NCBI GenBank assembly: GCA_016789845.1
Contig: JAEUQA010000013.1
Location: 62,001-126,000, forward strand
DNA from: Chromatiales bacterium
GTDB taxonomy: Bacteria > Pseudomonadota > Gammaproteobacteria > Steroidobacterales > GCA-2729495
Direction of reading: 5' to 3'
DNA length: 64,000 bases
Shown piece after piece: positions 34,104 to 43,989 of this stretch. The notes under the pieces are model-generated. The model ran no database searches and was not told where the DNA came from. It was given only the letters and a program-made list of their open reading frames with translations. Every line of letters starts with the position of its first letter. Within the stretch, counting starts at the first letter, position 1. The position numbers and the translations under genes are program-made.

Positions 34104-34844
34104 TCAGAACCAGAACCGCAGACCGGCAACCAGACGCACATCGCGCACGTCCTCATCCGCCGCGCGGGCGAGATCGGCGGTGTCGCCCACCACGCCGCTC
34201 CACTCCACGCCCAGATAGGGGGCAAACTCCCGCCGAATCTCGTAGCGCAACCGCAGGCCGAACTCGGCACTGCTCAGGCCACTGCCGACTCCGGTGTCAT
34301 CGTCGTCCTTGCCCCAGGCCTGAATCTCCGCCCGCGGCTGCAGGATCAGGCGGTTGGTCAGGAGGACGTCGTACTGGGCCTCGGCCCGTGCGCCCACCTG
34401 GCCGCGCTCCCCGGCGAACAGGTCCGCCTCCACGTGGAACCAGTAGGGCGCAAGGCCCTGGACCCCAATCAGTCCGTAGGTGCGGCCCGGCCCGGTCCCG
34501 GCGTCCTGGCGGACCCCCCCCACCACTTCCCACCAGGGAGAGAAGTAGCGGGCCCAGAGCAGCTCGCTGCGGCTGCTTTCGACGTCCCCGTCGGGCATTT
34601 CCCCCTCGGACCGGAACCAGACGCGCTGGGTGTCATTGCCGAGACGGGCGGAAACGTTCCAGACCAGCGGGTCGCCGGAAGCCTTCTGCCACTCGAGCTG
34701 ATCGACGAGGAACATGCCAACCCGCGGGTTGTCGTTCATGTGGACGTGACCCGGGTCAGCTTCGCTGGCGCCGCCGTAACGCGAAACCGCCAAGAGAAGC
34801 AGACCCACTGCCATCACCGCTTCCGTTCGACACTGCCTACTCAT
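34104..34844 (-). CDS. copB: Copper resistance protein B (outer membrane)
   Basis: A 246-residue outer-membrane beta-barrel of the CopB/PcoB family. A signal peptide (VMAVGLLLLAVSRYGGA) is followed by DPGHVHMNDNP, a very short version of the Met/His-rich N-terminus of longer CopB proteins. The barrel part is clear: LVDQLEWQKASGDPLVWNVS, AQYDVLLTNRLILQPRAEIQ, GLRLRYEIRREFAPYLGVEW and the final LVAGLRFWF, ending in Phe as barrels do. The start overlaps the copA stop by eight bases, so it is translated with the multicopper oxidase. Confidence 0.88.
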   Translation of the reverse strand: MSRQCRTEAVMAVGLLLLAVSRYGGASEADPGHVHMNDNPRVGMFLVDQLEWQKASGDPLVWNVSARLGNDTQRVWFRSEGEMPDGDVESSRSELLWARYFSPWWEVVGGVRQDAGTGPGRTYGLIGVQGLAPYWFHVEADLFAGERGQVGARAEAQYDVLLTNRLILQPRAEIQAWGKDDDDTGVGSGLSSAEFGLRLRYEIRREFAPYLGVEWSGVVGDTADLARAADEDVRDVRLVAGLRFWF

Positions 34845-36675
34845 CGACCCGAACCTCGCGGAACATCCCCGACTCCATGTGCATCAGGAGATGGCAGTGG
34901 TACGCCCAGCGGCCCAGCGCGTCGGCGCTGACCCGGTAGGTCACTCTTTCACCGGGCTTGACGCTGATCGTGTGTTTGCGCACCAGGAACCGGCCCTGTT
35001 CGTCCTCCAGGTCGCTCCACATCCCGTGGAGATGGATCGGGTGGCTCATCATTCCGTCGTTCACCAGCACGAAACGCACGCGCTCGCCGTATTTGAGGCG
35101 GACGGGCGCGGCGTCGGATGACCTGACCCCGTCGAACGACCAGATGTACCGCTCCATGTGCCCCGTCAGATGCAACTCGATCGTGCTCGTGGGTTCCCGG
35201 CCGTCCGGGTCGGGGAATGCGCTCCGCAGGTCGGCGTAGGTGAGAACCCGTCGACCGTTGTCCCGGAGCCCGATACCCGGATCCCCGAGCCGCGCAACGG
35301 GGCTCATGGCACGCATGTCCACGGCGGGGCCGAATTCGGTTGGGGCATGCCGGACCGATGGGGTGGCAGACTCAGTCGTGGCCATGCCCGGCATGTCCGC
35401 CATGCCAGCCATGTCGTGCCCTGCATGGGGATCCGCGGCGGCCGCCGGCGCGGCGTTCATGTCACGGCCGGCGTGTGCGTCCGCCGTAGGCATGGCGGCC
35501 ATGTCGTGCCCCGCCATGTCGTGGCCCATGTCAGCCATCGTCAGCGCTACGGGTGCATCCAGCGCCGGCACGGGCGCGTTTAGCCCGGACCGGGTGGCCA
35601 GGGTGCCGCGGGCAAAGCCGGTGCGGTCCATGGACTGCGCGAAGATGGTGTAAGACTCTTCGCCTTCCGGAGTGACGAGCACGTCAAAAGTCTCCGCGAC
35701 GGCGATGCGGAACTCGTCGACGTTCACCGGGTTTACCGGTTGCCCATCGGCGGCAATCACGGTCATCTTCAGGCCCGGGATCCTGACGTCGAAGTAAGTC
35801 ATTCCGGAGCCGTTGATGAAGCGCAACCGGATGCGCTCGCCGGGCCGGAACAAGCCGGTCCAGTTTTCCTCCGGCCCCTGCCCGTTAATCAGGTAGGTGT
35901 AGGTGTAGCCGCTGACGTCCGCGAGGTCGGTGCGATTCATGCGCATCTCGCCCCACATGGCGCGCTCGGCGACGGCGGCCCGCCAGCCCAGCCGCCGAAC
36001 TTCGCTGATCAGGTCACCCACGGTGGGCTGATTGAAGTTGTAGTAGTCCGCCTGCTTCTTCAGCTTCGCGAGGACGCGGGCCGGATTCTCGTCGGTCCAG
36101 TCGGAGAGCAGTACGACGTAGTCCTGGTCGAACGTTGCGCCGTCGGGCTCCCGCGGGTGAATGACCAGTGCCCCGTAGAGCCCCAGCTGCTCCTGGAATC
36201 CGGAATGGCTGTGGTACCAATAAGTGCCGCTCTGGCGCACCGGGAACTGGTAGGTGAAGGTCTCGCCGGGCGCAATGCCGGGAAAGCTCAGGCCGGGAAC
36301 GCCGTCCATTCCGCTCGGCAGCAGGATGCCGTGCCAGTGGATGGAGGTGGGCTCCGGGAGTTCATTCGTAACTCGCAAGGTCACCGTGTCGCCTTCCTGC
36401 CAGTGTAGGACGGGGGCCGGCAACGAGCCGTTCACGGTGACGGCGCGGCGCTCACGGCCGGTGATGTTCACGGCGGTGTGACCGATAGTGAGGGCGAAGT
36501 CGGAGCCGCTGAGGTGGGCCGCACTGCGGGAACGGTCCGTGGCCCAGGACCGCGCGCCCACGCTGCCAAGGAGACCAACAGCGCCAGCACCCATCACAAA
36601 CTGACGCCGGCTGTGGTCAGCGGCGCTGAGAGCGCCGGTAGTCGATCGGGCATTCCGCCCGCTTCGGATGGTCAT
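34837..36675 (-). CDS. copA: CopA multicopper oxidase (copper resistance, Tat-exported)
   Basis: A 612-residue periplasmic oxidase of the PcoA/CopA family, thought to oxidise Cu(I) to the less toxic Cu(II). The Tat signal is SRRQFVMGAGAVGLLGS near residue 23. Copper ligands are in SIHWHGILLP and YWYHSHSGFQ in the first cupredoxin domain, and in HPIHLHGMWS and YHCHLLMHMESGM at the C-terminus, giving the full type 1 and trinuclear sites. Between domains is a Met/His-rich insert (MADMGHDMAGHDMAAM, later HAGHDMAGMADMPGMA) that probably collects copper. It begins the copA-copB-cytochrome run. The copper P1B ATPase at 38.7 kb is a different protein also called CopA. Confidence 0.94.
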   Translation of the reverse strand: MTIRSGRNARSTTGALSAADHSRRQFVMGAGAVGLLGSVGARSWATDRSRSAAHLSGSDFALTIGHTAVNITGRERRAVTVNGSLPAPVLHWQEGDTVTLRVTNELPEPTSIHWHGILLPSGMDGVPGLSFPGIAPGETFTYQFPVRQSGTYWYHSHSGFQEQLGLYGALVIHPREPDGATFDQDYVVLLSDWTDENPARVLAKLKKQADYYNFNQPTVGDLISEVRRLGWRAAVAERAMWGEMRMNRTDLADVSGYTYTYLINGQGPEENWTGLFRPGERIRLRFINGSGMTYFDVRIPGLKMTVIAADGQPVNPVNVDEFRIAVAETFDVLVTPEGEESYTIFAQSMDRTGFARGTLATRSGLNAPVPALDAPVALTMADMGHDMAGHDMAAMPTADAHAGRDMNAAPAAAADPHAGHDMAGMADMPGMATTESATPSVRHAPTEFGPAVDMRAMSPVARLGDPGIGLRDNGRRVLTYADLRSAFPDPDGREPTSTIELHLTGHMERYIWSFDGVRSSDAAPVRLKYGERVRFVLVNDGMMSHPIHLHGMWSDLEDEQGRFLVRKHTISVKPGERVTYRVSADALGRWAYHCHLLMHMESGMFREVRVDE

Positions 36676-36728
36676 GCAGAATTCCTTGCTTGTCTTGTTG
36701 CCCGAGGCTAGCGCAATGCTGCGACCCC

Positions 36729-37022
36729 TTACGACAAGACTGGTGATCCACTTCCTGGGGGAGCTTTCCTCGTGACGTTGCTATCCGGCGGCAACCGCAC
36801 TCCCGCCGGCGACCATCCACGAGGCGCAAGGCAACGCGCAATGCCTTCATGAGTGGGTTTCAACCGCATCTTCCGGTTCGTCCGCCCCGGATGCTGGAAT
36901 CGGCAGACGGACAAGTCGTGCGCAAACGTCTGGCGGTCGGCCTCCGTTGTTGGCGCATCCAACATCGCGCAGGCGGCGACCAGAAATACAATTGGTGCCA
37001 GCGCGAAAGGTCGACAAGCCAT
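36729..37022 (-). CDS. Small lipoprotein-like protein, copy B of a three-member family
   Basis: A 97-residue predicted lipoprotein (FALAPIVFLVAAC, lipobox VAAC at residue 18). The mature part contains the family core: DLSVCRFQHPGRTNRKMRL, then THEGIARCLAPRGW, then SPAGVRL. Both cysteines, the His of CRFQH and the RGW are kept, but several positions differ from copies A and C, so it is the most divergent. It lies 53 bases upstream of the multicopper oxidase start, in the same direction, and may be the first gene of the copper operon. I know no named family with this core. Confidence 0.65.
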   Translation of the reverse strand: MACRPFALAPIVFLVAACAMLDAPTTEADRQTFAHDLSVCRFQHPGRTNRKMRLKPTHEGIARCLAPRGWSPAGVRLPPDSNVTRKAPPGSGSPVLS

Positions 37023-37347
37023 GACCGCAACGGTACCGTGCGGCGCCCGGAATGGTATCTTGGAATTATCTCAACGCTGGTGGACTGGCGTTCAGCCACG
37101 CCGAAGCGTGCAGTCCCCGGGCGGTAATGCCGCCTTCAATTCAGGGACGGCATTTGTTTACCTCCTTTATCGGTGGCCCCGCTCAAATCGCACGTCAATG
37201 ACGGACGTGACGCGGGGACGCTCCACCCGTACCCGGACCTCAGCGCAATTCGTCACGCCCCACCCTCAATTGCTCACCTCACCCGATTTGACGCCGGCAC
37301 GGGTTTGCACGACTCTTGCGCCTGACTCGTGTCACCGGCGGTACCTC
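37023..37347. other. Spacer with small inverted repeats, no gene seen
   Basis: This 325-base spacer separates two divergent genes. CACGTC and GACGTG (around 37190-37208) form a 6-base inverted repeat with a 7-base loop, a candidate operator. A -35-like TTGACG is present near 37288 but its -10 partner is poor. In-frame sequence upstream of the membrane protein start looks non-coding. Confidence 0.4.
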
Positions 37348-38229
37348 ATGGCACAAACTGGGCCCACGCACGCGGCATTCTGGCATCGCCGGCCGGTGAT
37401 CGGTCTTCTCGCTCTCGTCGCCGGCCTGCTCGGACAGTGGTTTCGCCACGCGGCATTCCCGGTGGCCGAAGCCGCCTTCGGCGACTACTACTACGGCAGC
37501 CTCATCGTTCTTGGCCTCGTCGGCGTGGTGCTGGTCTGGCGCGGCCTCCAGGAGGCCGAGATTCCCGCGACATGGAAGGGCTATCTGGGCGGTCTGTTCA
37601 TCTGGGTCGGCTGGTTCGAGTTTGGCTTCCACTACTTCGCTGAAACCTTCAACGTGCCATCCTTCCAGGCCACGCCGCGCCTCGTGTCTACTCCCGATCT
37701 GAATTTGGTCCAGGCCAGCTTTCCAAGCTTCCTCGGGATATTCGTGCTCTTCGGCCTGTTCAATCGGCAGACCAAATGCAACATGATGCGGTGGATCCAC
37801 CGGAACCTGCGCCTCAGTCCAGGCATGCCAGTTCCGGGTGTGCAACGGAGTTTCGCCCGCATCACGGCTCTGGAGACCGTGTTTGTGGTCTGGTTCTGTT
37901 ACACCGTCTGGCTGTTCATCACGTACTTTGGCGCGTCCATGCCCATCCTCCTGGGAGCCTATAGCCTTTGGGCGGCATGGTTTGTCTACCTGCTCGTTCG
38001 CCTGCTCCGGATCCCCAACGCGGGCTACGCTTTCCGCTACGGCATTCCGGTGGGCATTATCGGCTGGGTGCTCATTGCGACACCGTCGCACATGGGACTG
38101 TTCCCCGTGATTTGGCTGCACCCCTTCGACTTCCCGCTAAGTTCGCTGGCCGCTCTGGTGGCCTTTGTAGGCGCCGTACTGCTGTTCGCCCGGTCACCAG
38201 GGACGGGAAGCGCGGTGGCGCCGGAGTAG
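37348..38229 (+). CDS. Polytopic membrane protein of unknown function
   Basis: A 293-residue inner-membrane protein starting at ATG 37348 (MAQTGPTHAAFWHRRPVIGL). Seven or eight hydrophobic segments are visible, among them VIGLLALVAGLLGQWF, YGSLIVLGLVGVVLVWRGL, FLGIFVLFGLF, TVFVVWFCYTVWLFITYFGA and SLAALVAFVGAVLLFARSPG. The motif GWFEFGFHYFAETFNVPSF between helices is unusual, with aromatic and acidic residues. I do not recognise a family. It is divergent from lipoprotein copy B and lies between the copper oxidase and the copper ATPase, so a copper-related role is likely only by position. Confidence 0.65.
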   Translation: MAQTGPTHAAFWHRRPVIGLLALVAGLLGQWFRHAAFPVAEAAFGDYYYGSLIVLGLVGVVLVWRGLQEAEIPATWKGYLGGLFIWVGWFEFGFHYFAETFNVPSFQATPRLVSTPDLNLVQASFPSFLGIFVLFGLFNRQTKCNMMRWIHRNLRLSPGMPVPGVQRSFARITALETVFVVWFCYTVWLFITYFGASMPILLGAYSLWAAWFVYLLVRLLRIPNAGYAFRYGIPVGIIGWVLIATPSHMGLFPVIWLHPFDFPLSSLAALVAFVGAVLLFARSPGTGSAVAPE

Positions 38230-38674
38230 CCCCCAAGTCGATCGATTGCCATTCGGGTGAGTGACTGCAAGGGCCCGCAAGAGCCATACACTCACTACAA
38301 CCAAGGAACGCGCACGCGTCCACAAGGGCCGGTCAGGAGGGCTACCGGAGGCTCTGCCCAGTCAGTACATGGCGGCATGATCATGCTTCGACGGTCGCCG
38401 ACTTCCATCGCCGCTTCTAGATCAAATTGCTGCTGACGCCGCCGGTACTGGGCGGACCGTCGAAGGATAAGTTGACCTTACCACGGTGGTAAGGCTGAGG
38501 ATCAGCATCCCATCACACCGGGTGGATGTTGAAGTGGGCTTTCATGGGCTTGGGACCTGCACTGCCTGCTCGGCGCGCGTACGACATCCACTTGTTCAGG
38601 GGGCGCGAGTCAGCTGCTGTTCCCACTATTGTTCCCCAACGGCCAAATGTATGGCGGGCTCCCGTGCGCCTCGG
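38230..38674. other. Spacer with MerR-type promoter and inverted repeats, no supported gene
   Basis: This 445-base stretch has no convincing gene. It holds an inverted repeat GTGAGTG (38257-38263) / CACTCAC (38289-38295), an 11-base inverted repeat CTTCGACGGTC (38386-38396) / GACCGTCGAAG (38455-38465), and the MerR-type promoter at 38472-38502. Short open frames after the promoter, such as one starting MLKWAFMGLGPALPARRAYD, match nothing I know. It is probably a recombination scar where the gene once driven by the promoter was lost. Confidence 0.5.
38472..38502 (+). promoter_or_regulatory. CueR/MerR-type promoter and operator, apparently orphaned
   Basis: TTGACC (38472-38477), a 19-base spacer and GAGGAT (38497-38502) make a MerR-family promoter with the typical over-long spacer. 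The operator CCTTACCA-CGG-TGGTAAGG (38476-38494) is a perfect dyad. This is very like copper-responsive CueR/HmrR sites. It points rightwards, but no recognisable gene follows; the ATPase gene there is on the opposite strand and ends at 38675. Confidence 0.65.
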
Positions 38675-40999
<2,325 letters not shown>

Positions 41000-41023
41000 C
41001 GCGCTCTCCTGTTCGTGTTGTGC

Positions 41024-41054
41024 AGTCTCGACTCTCCCATCGTTGGGAGGTCAA
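41024..41054 (-). promoter_or_regulatory. CueR/MerR-type promoter of the copper ATPase gene
   Basis: On the minus strand: -35 TTGACC (41054-41049), a 19-base spacer, -10 GAGACT (41029-41024). The spacer holds the perfect dyad CTCCCA-N4-TGGGAG (41034-41049). The predicted transcript starts about 17 bases before the ATG region of the copper ATPase (40999). The layout matches copper-activated MerR-family promoters. Confidence 0.7.
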
Positions 41055-41233
41055 GGGGGGCGCGCTATCGAGCGGTGGCGAAGGCGACGGAAGCCAGAGG
41101 CCGAGCGCGGCCAGGCAGGCCCAGAATAGCCAGAACAAGAGGCTCCTACCAGCGGGTCCCGCCACCAAGTCAGCCTGTTCAACCAAGGTAAGCTGCTGAA
41201 CCTCCGCGAGCGTGACCGGACTGAGATCGGCAG

Positions 41234-41267
41234 TCGCAATCGCAATCGCAATCGCAATCGCAATCGC
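41234..41267. repeat. Hexanucleotide repeat (TCGCAA)5.7
   Basis: Five full TCGCAA units (41234-41263) and TCGC. On the minus strand one frame reads alternating Ala-Ile. Copy-number changes would not shift any reading frame because the unit is six bases, but would change spacing in the region upstream of the copper ATPase. Confidence 0.85.
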
Positions 41268-41583
41268 GGGGATTGGGGCGCCGAGGGGAACGAGCAGCAC
41301 GCTTAAGCGCCTCGCGACCACACTCCGGTGCGGCACCGGGCAACAGGCATGACGCATCTTCACGTCGAAGCGAGGAACGGCAACCCGCCGGGAAGGCCGG
41401 ATTCAACTCGAGCGCGGGAGAAGGCAGGTGGTCTGAAGGGAGACCCGAGGCGAGAACCGAACAGGACACAGGACATTAGGCGTTCGTCAACACCACCGCA
41501 CCGACATCGTGTGGAACGCCTACTCCGATGGAGTACGACTGAGCCCGTTGTGCCAGACCCTTCGGCCTGCCATAAAGCGGCAC

Positions 41584-42525
41584 ATGGAATTGCGCCACCT
41601 GCGACACTTCGTCGCCGTTGCCGAGGAGCGGCACTTCGGCCGAGCTGCCGCTCGGCTTGGCATCGAGCAATCACCGCTTTCACGGTCGATTCGCCACCTG
41701 GAGGCGCAGCTCCGCACCGCTCTCCTGGAGCGCCGCTCGCGGGGCAGTCAACTGACCCAGGCCGGCACTGTGCTCCTCCCGCAAGCGCGCGCGATCCTGG
41801 CCCAGGTGGCGCGTCTGAAGTCCCTCAGTGTTGCTACTCAGGCGAGTAGCACGCCTCGGTTGCGTATTGGTGTCTGCGATGCGGTCGCCACAAGTCGTCT
41901 GAGCATGTGCCTGTCGGCCTTACGCGAACGGCATCCCGACCTCGCGGTCGAGGTCTTGCCATTGGGTCCGACAGAGGCAATCAATGCCGTCGAAGCTGGT
42001 GCGGTCGAGGTGAGCGTCGCACTTGATCCGGTGGCCTCGACAGCGATTGCCCGGGTGCACTGCTGGACTGAGCGGTTCGTGGTCGCCATGACCAACGAGT
42101 GGAACTTCTCTCGGCGGACCCAAATTCCCGTTGCTGACCTCCTCGAGGTGGACGAAGTCCTGGTGGCGGAAGCCTGGGCCCCAGCGGCCGAGCGTTGGCT
42201 CCATGAAGTGGCGGCCGGGACTACGGGGGGTATACCGCCGGTGCGGCACCTCCCCTCTTGCCTGGGGTTATTCACCTCGATCGGCATGGACTTTGGCATC
42301 GGTCTGGTGCCGTCCGGATTCGAGGACGGGCTGGACTGGGCAGCCGTGTCCACCCGCGCCGTCGAAGGCCGTAACCCGCGCCTTCCCGTCGTACTCCTGT
42401 ATAGCGACGACAATCAACACCCCGGCATTGCCGCACTAAGAAGTGTCATCGGCACGCGCCCATGGCGTTGCGACACTATGGTTTCTGTCGCCGCGCCTGC
42501 TGAAATCCCCGATCATTCACCATGA
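41584..42525 (+). CDS. LysR-family transcriptional regulator of the conjugation module
   Basis: A 313-residue LysR-type regulator from ATG 41584. The HTH is at residues 1-60 (MELRHLRHFVAVAEERHFGR, AARLGIEQSPLSRSIRHLEA) and the effector-binding domain from about 90 (PRLRIGVCDAVATSRLSMCL). In Tn4371-like elements a LysR gene sits at this end of the trb cluster, so it may control conjugation or neighbouring cargo. Its last 50 bases overlap the DUF2274 gene tail to tail. A 7-base inverted repeat lies about 60-100 bases upstream. Confidence 0.88.
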   Translation: MELRHLRHFVAVAEERHFGRAAARLGIEQSPLSRSIRHLEAQLRTALLERRSRGSQLTQAGTVLLPQARAILAQVARLKSLSVATQASSTPRLRIGVCDAVATSRLSMCLSALRERHPDLAVEVLPLGPTEAINAVEAGAVEVSVALDPVASTAIARVHCWTERFVVAMTNEWNFSRRTQIPVADLLEVDEVLVAEAWAPAAERWLHEVAAGTTGGIPPVRHLPSCLGLFTSIGMDFGIGLVPSGFEDGLDWAAVSTRAVEGRNPRLPVVLLYSDDNQHPGIAALRSVIGTRPWRCDTMVSVAAPAEIPDHSP

Positions 42526-42691
42526 AGTTCTGCAGCATCACCGGAATGAGGGTTTCCGGCGTGACGGGCTGGCCGTGCATGTCGGTGTGTAGCCTGGCGT
42601 AATCGTCCAGGGCCTCCTTGAGTTCCACGGAGACCGCCACGGTGAGGCGCACTGGCTTGGCCGCAGGCAGCGGTCCGAGGCGCAGTTTCAC
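42476..42691 (-). CDS. DUF2274 protein at the end of the trb operon
   Basis: A 71-residue soluble protein (MKLRLGPLPAAKPVRLTVAV, then LKEALDDYARLHTDMHGQPV) typical of DUF2274, a family nearly always found right after trbI in Trb-type conjugation clusters. The first part resembles a ribbon-helix-helix fold. Its start overlaps the trbI stop by four bases. The function is not established. Confidence 0.88.
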   Translation of the reverse strand: MKLRLGPLPAAKPVRLTVAVSVELKEALDDYARLHTDMHGQPVTPETLIPVMLQNFMVNDRGFQQARRQKP

Positions 42692-43989
42692 AGTAATGCC
42701 TCCTTCGCTTCAGTTGGTCCGTAGGGCCGCAGCACCAGATCCCGATTGACGATCACCCGCACTGGATATCCCGGGCGAATAGTCAGCGTCGGCTGCTGAT
42801 TCAGATTGCGGCGCGTGAGCTGCTGGCCGATCTGGTTGATCGTGTCCTGGGCGCTATCGCGCGTAGCGATGATGATTGAACCCGAGTCGCCCGACCGATT
42901 CGGGGTGGCCAGCTCGGTGTTGATGCCAATCAGTGTGGCGAGGACCGCCCCGGTAAAGATCTGTTTCCAGTGCTGGTCAACCCCGTCTTCCAGTCCGGCG
43001 TAGCCGGCGAGGTCCACGCCAGGCAGTCGGTCCAGGACCAGCGACGAGCCGTCCGGAAGGAGTAGACGGGTCCAGACCAGTAGCACGCGTCGCTGGCCCC
43101 CGGCCACCTGGCTGTCGTACTGGCCGAGCAGCCTTGATCCCTGTGGAATCAGCAGGTGATCGCCGCTGACCGTGTCGAACACGTTGCCGGTCACCGTGGC
43201 AATGATCTGGCCGGGCAGGTCCGAGTTAATCCCCGTCAGCAACGCCGCGGGGATGACCGTGCCCGCCATGACCTCGTAGGGCGAGCGCGGCACCTGCAGC
43301 GTGCCGGTCGCGTAGATGGAAGGGTCCACGGCCTTGTCCAGGAACGCCTGCTTGGCGGACTGGCCGTTCCCGGGCGACCCGACATCGCCTTCTGATGGCG
43401 GACGATTAAGCCCGCTCACCTCCAAGGGTGCATCCGCATGGCGGGCCGCGGTCCCCTCACTGGGGTTCACGGCGCGCCGTTGGGCCAATGGAAAAAACAC
43501 CTGAGCCTTGGCCGCCGCCACTTCTTCGTCGTGCTGTTGCAGACGTCCCGAGCGGGCCGCGTCCTCCGCCGGATCCGGAAAGTAAGAGTCCCCGGCGGTG
43601 GCCCGATCAAAGCCGGCCTCCTCCTCTGCCCGCACCACCGGCCGACCGAGTTCGCCGACCGGCGCGCCGAGCACCGGGATTTTGGGGAGACTTCCATAGT
43701 CCCGCGGCAGAGCGCTTAAGCCCTCCGGCCGCGGAACCCGCTCCGCTCGCGGGGCCGCGGCGGCCTCCACGGCTCGCGGCGTTTGCGGCCGCAGCGCCCA
43801 CCATGTCGCGCCGAAAACCCCGAGACCCACGAGGCCCGTCGCAATCATCAAATTGCGGCGATTCAAGCGCACCACCGGTCGCGGCGGCGCGCGCAAGGCG
43901 AGGTGGTCGGCCGGCTCCTTAGCCTGATCGCCCCCCGAATTCAGCGCCGGTTCGCTCGCCTGGGGCGCCCCCGAACTGGGCTCGCTCAT
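42688..43989 (-). CDS. trbI: TrbI, VirB10-like channel scaffold
   Basis: A 433-residue inner-membrane-anchored protein that spans the periplasm and forms the core channel of the conjugative T4SS. A short cytoplasmic N-terminus is followed by one membrane helix near residues 47-66 (LMIATGLVGLGVFGATWWAL), a long proline- and charge-rich periplasmic linker and the C-terminal VirB10 domain (YEVMAGTVIPAALLTGINSD, QIIATVTGNVFDTVSGDHLL, PQGSRLLGQYDSQVAGGQRR). It overlaps trbG by four bases. Confidence 0.93.
   Translation of the reverse strand: MSEPSSGAPQASEPALNSGGDQAKEPADHLALRAPPRPVVRLNRRNLMIATGLVGLGVFGATWWALRPQTPRAVEAAAAPRAERVPRPEGLSALPRDYGSLPKIPVLGAPVGELGRPVVRAEEEAGFDRATAGDSYFPDPAEDAARSGRLQQHDEEVAAAKAQVFFPLAQRRAVNPSEGTAARHADAPLEVSGLNRPPSEGDVGSPGNGQSAKQAFLDKAVDPSIYATGTLQVPRSPYEVMAGTVIPAALLTGINSDLPGQIIATVTGNVFDTVSGDHLLIPQGSRLLGQYDSQVAGGQRRVLLVWTRLLLPDGSSLVLDRLPGVDLAGYAGLEDGVDQHWKQIFTGAVLATLIGINTELATPNRSGDSGSIIIATRDSAQDTINQIGQQLTRRNLNQQPTLTIRPGYPVRVIVNRDLVLRPYGPTEAKEALL

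Larger units (their letters stand above)
41000..41583. other. Long spacer before LysR gene; hexamer repeat and CueR-type promoter
   Basis: This 584-base stretch contains the copper ATPase promoter (41024-41054), a hexamer repeat (41234-41267) and an inverted repeat GGCGTTC (41479-41485) / GAACGCC (41514-41520) about 60 bases before the LysR start, a possible LysR operator. A minus-strand open frame from 41363 to 40932 crosses the promoter; its middle (GRSLLFWLFWACLAALGLWL) looks like a membrane helix, so a small membrane protein is possible, but the overlap argues against the whole frame. Confidence 0.4.
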
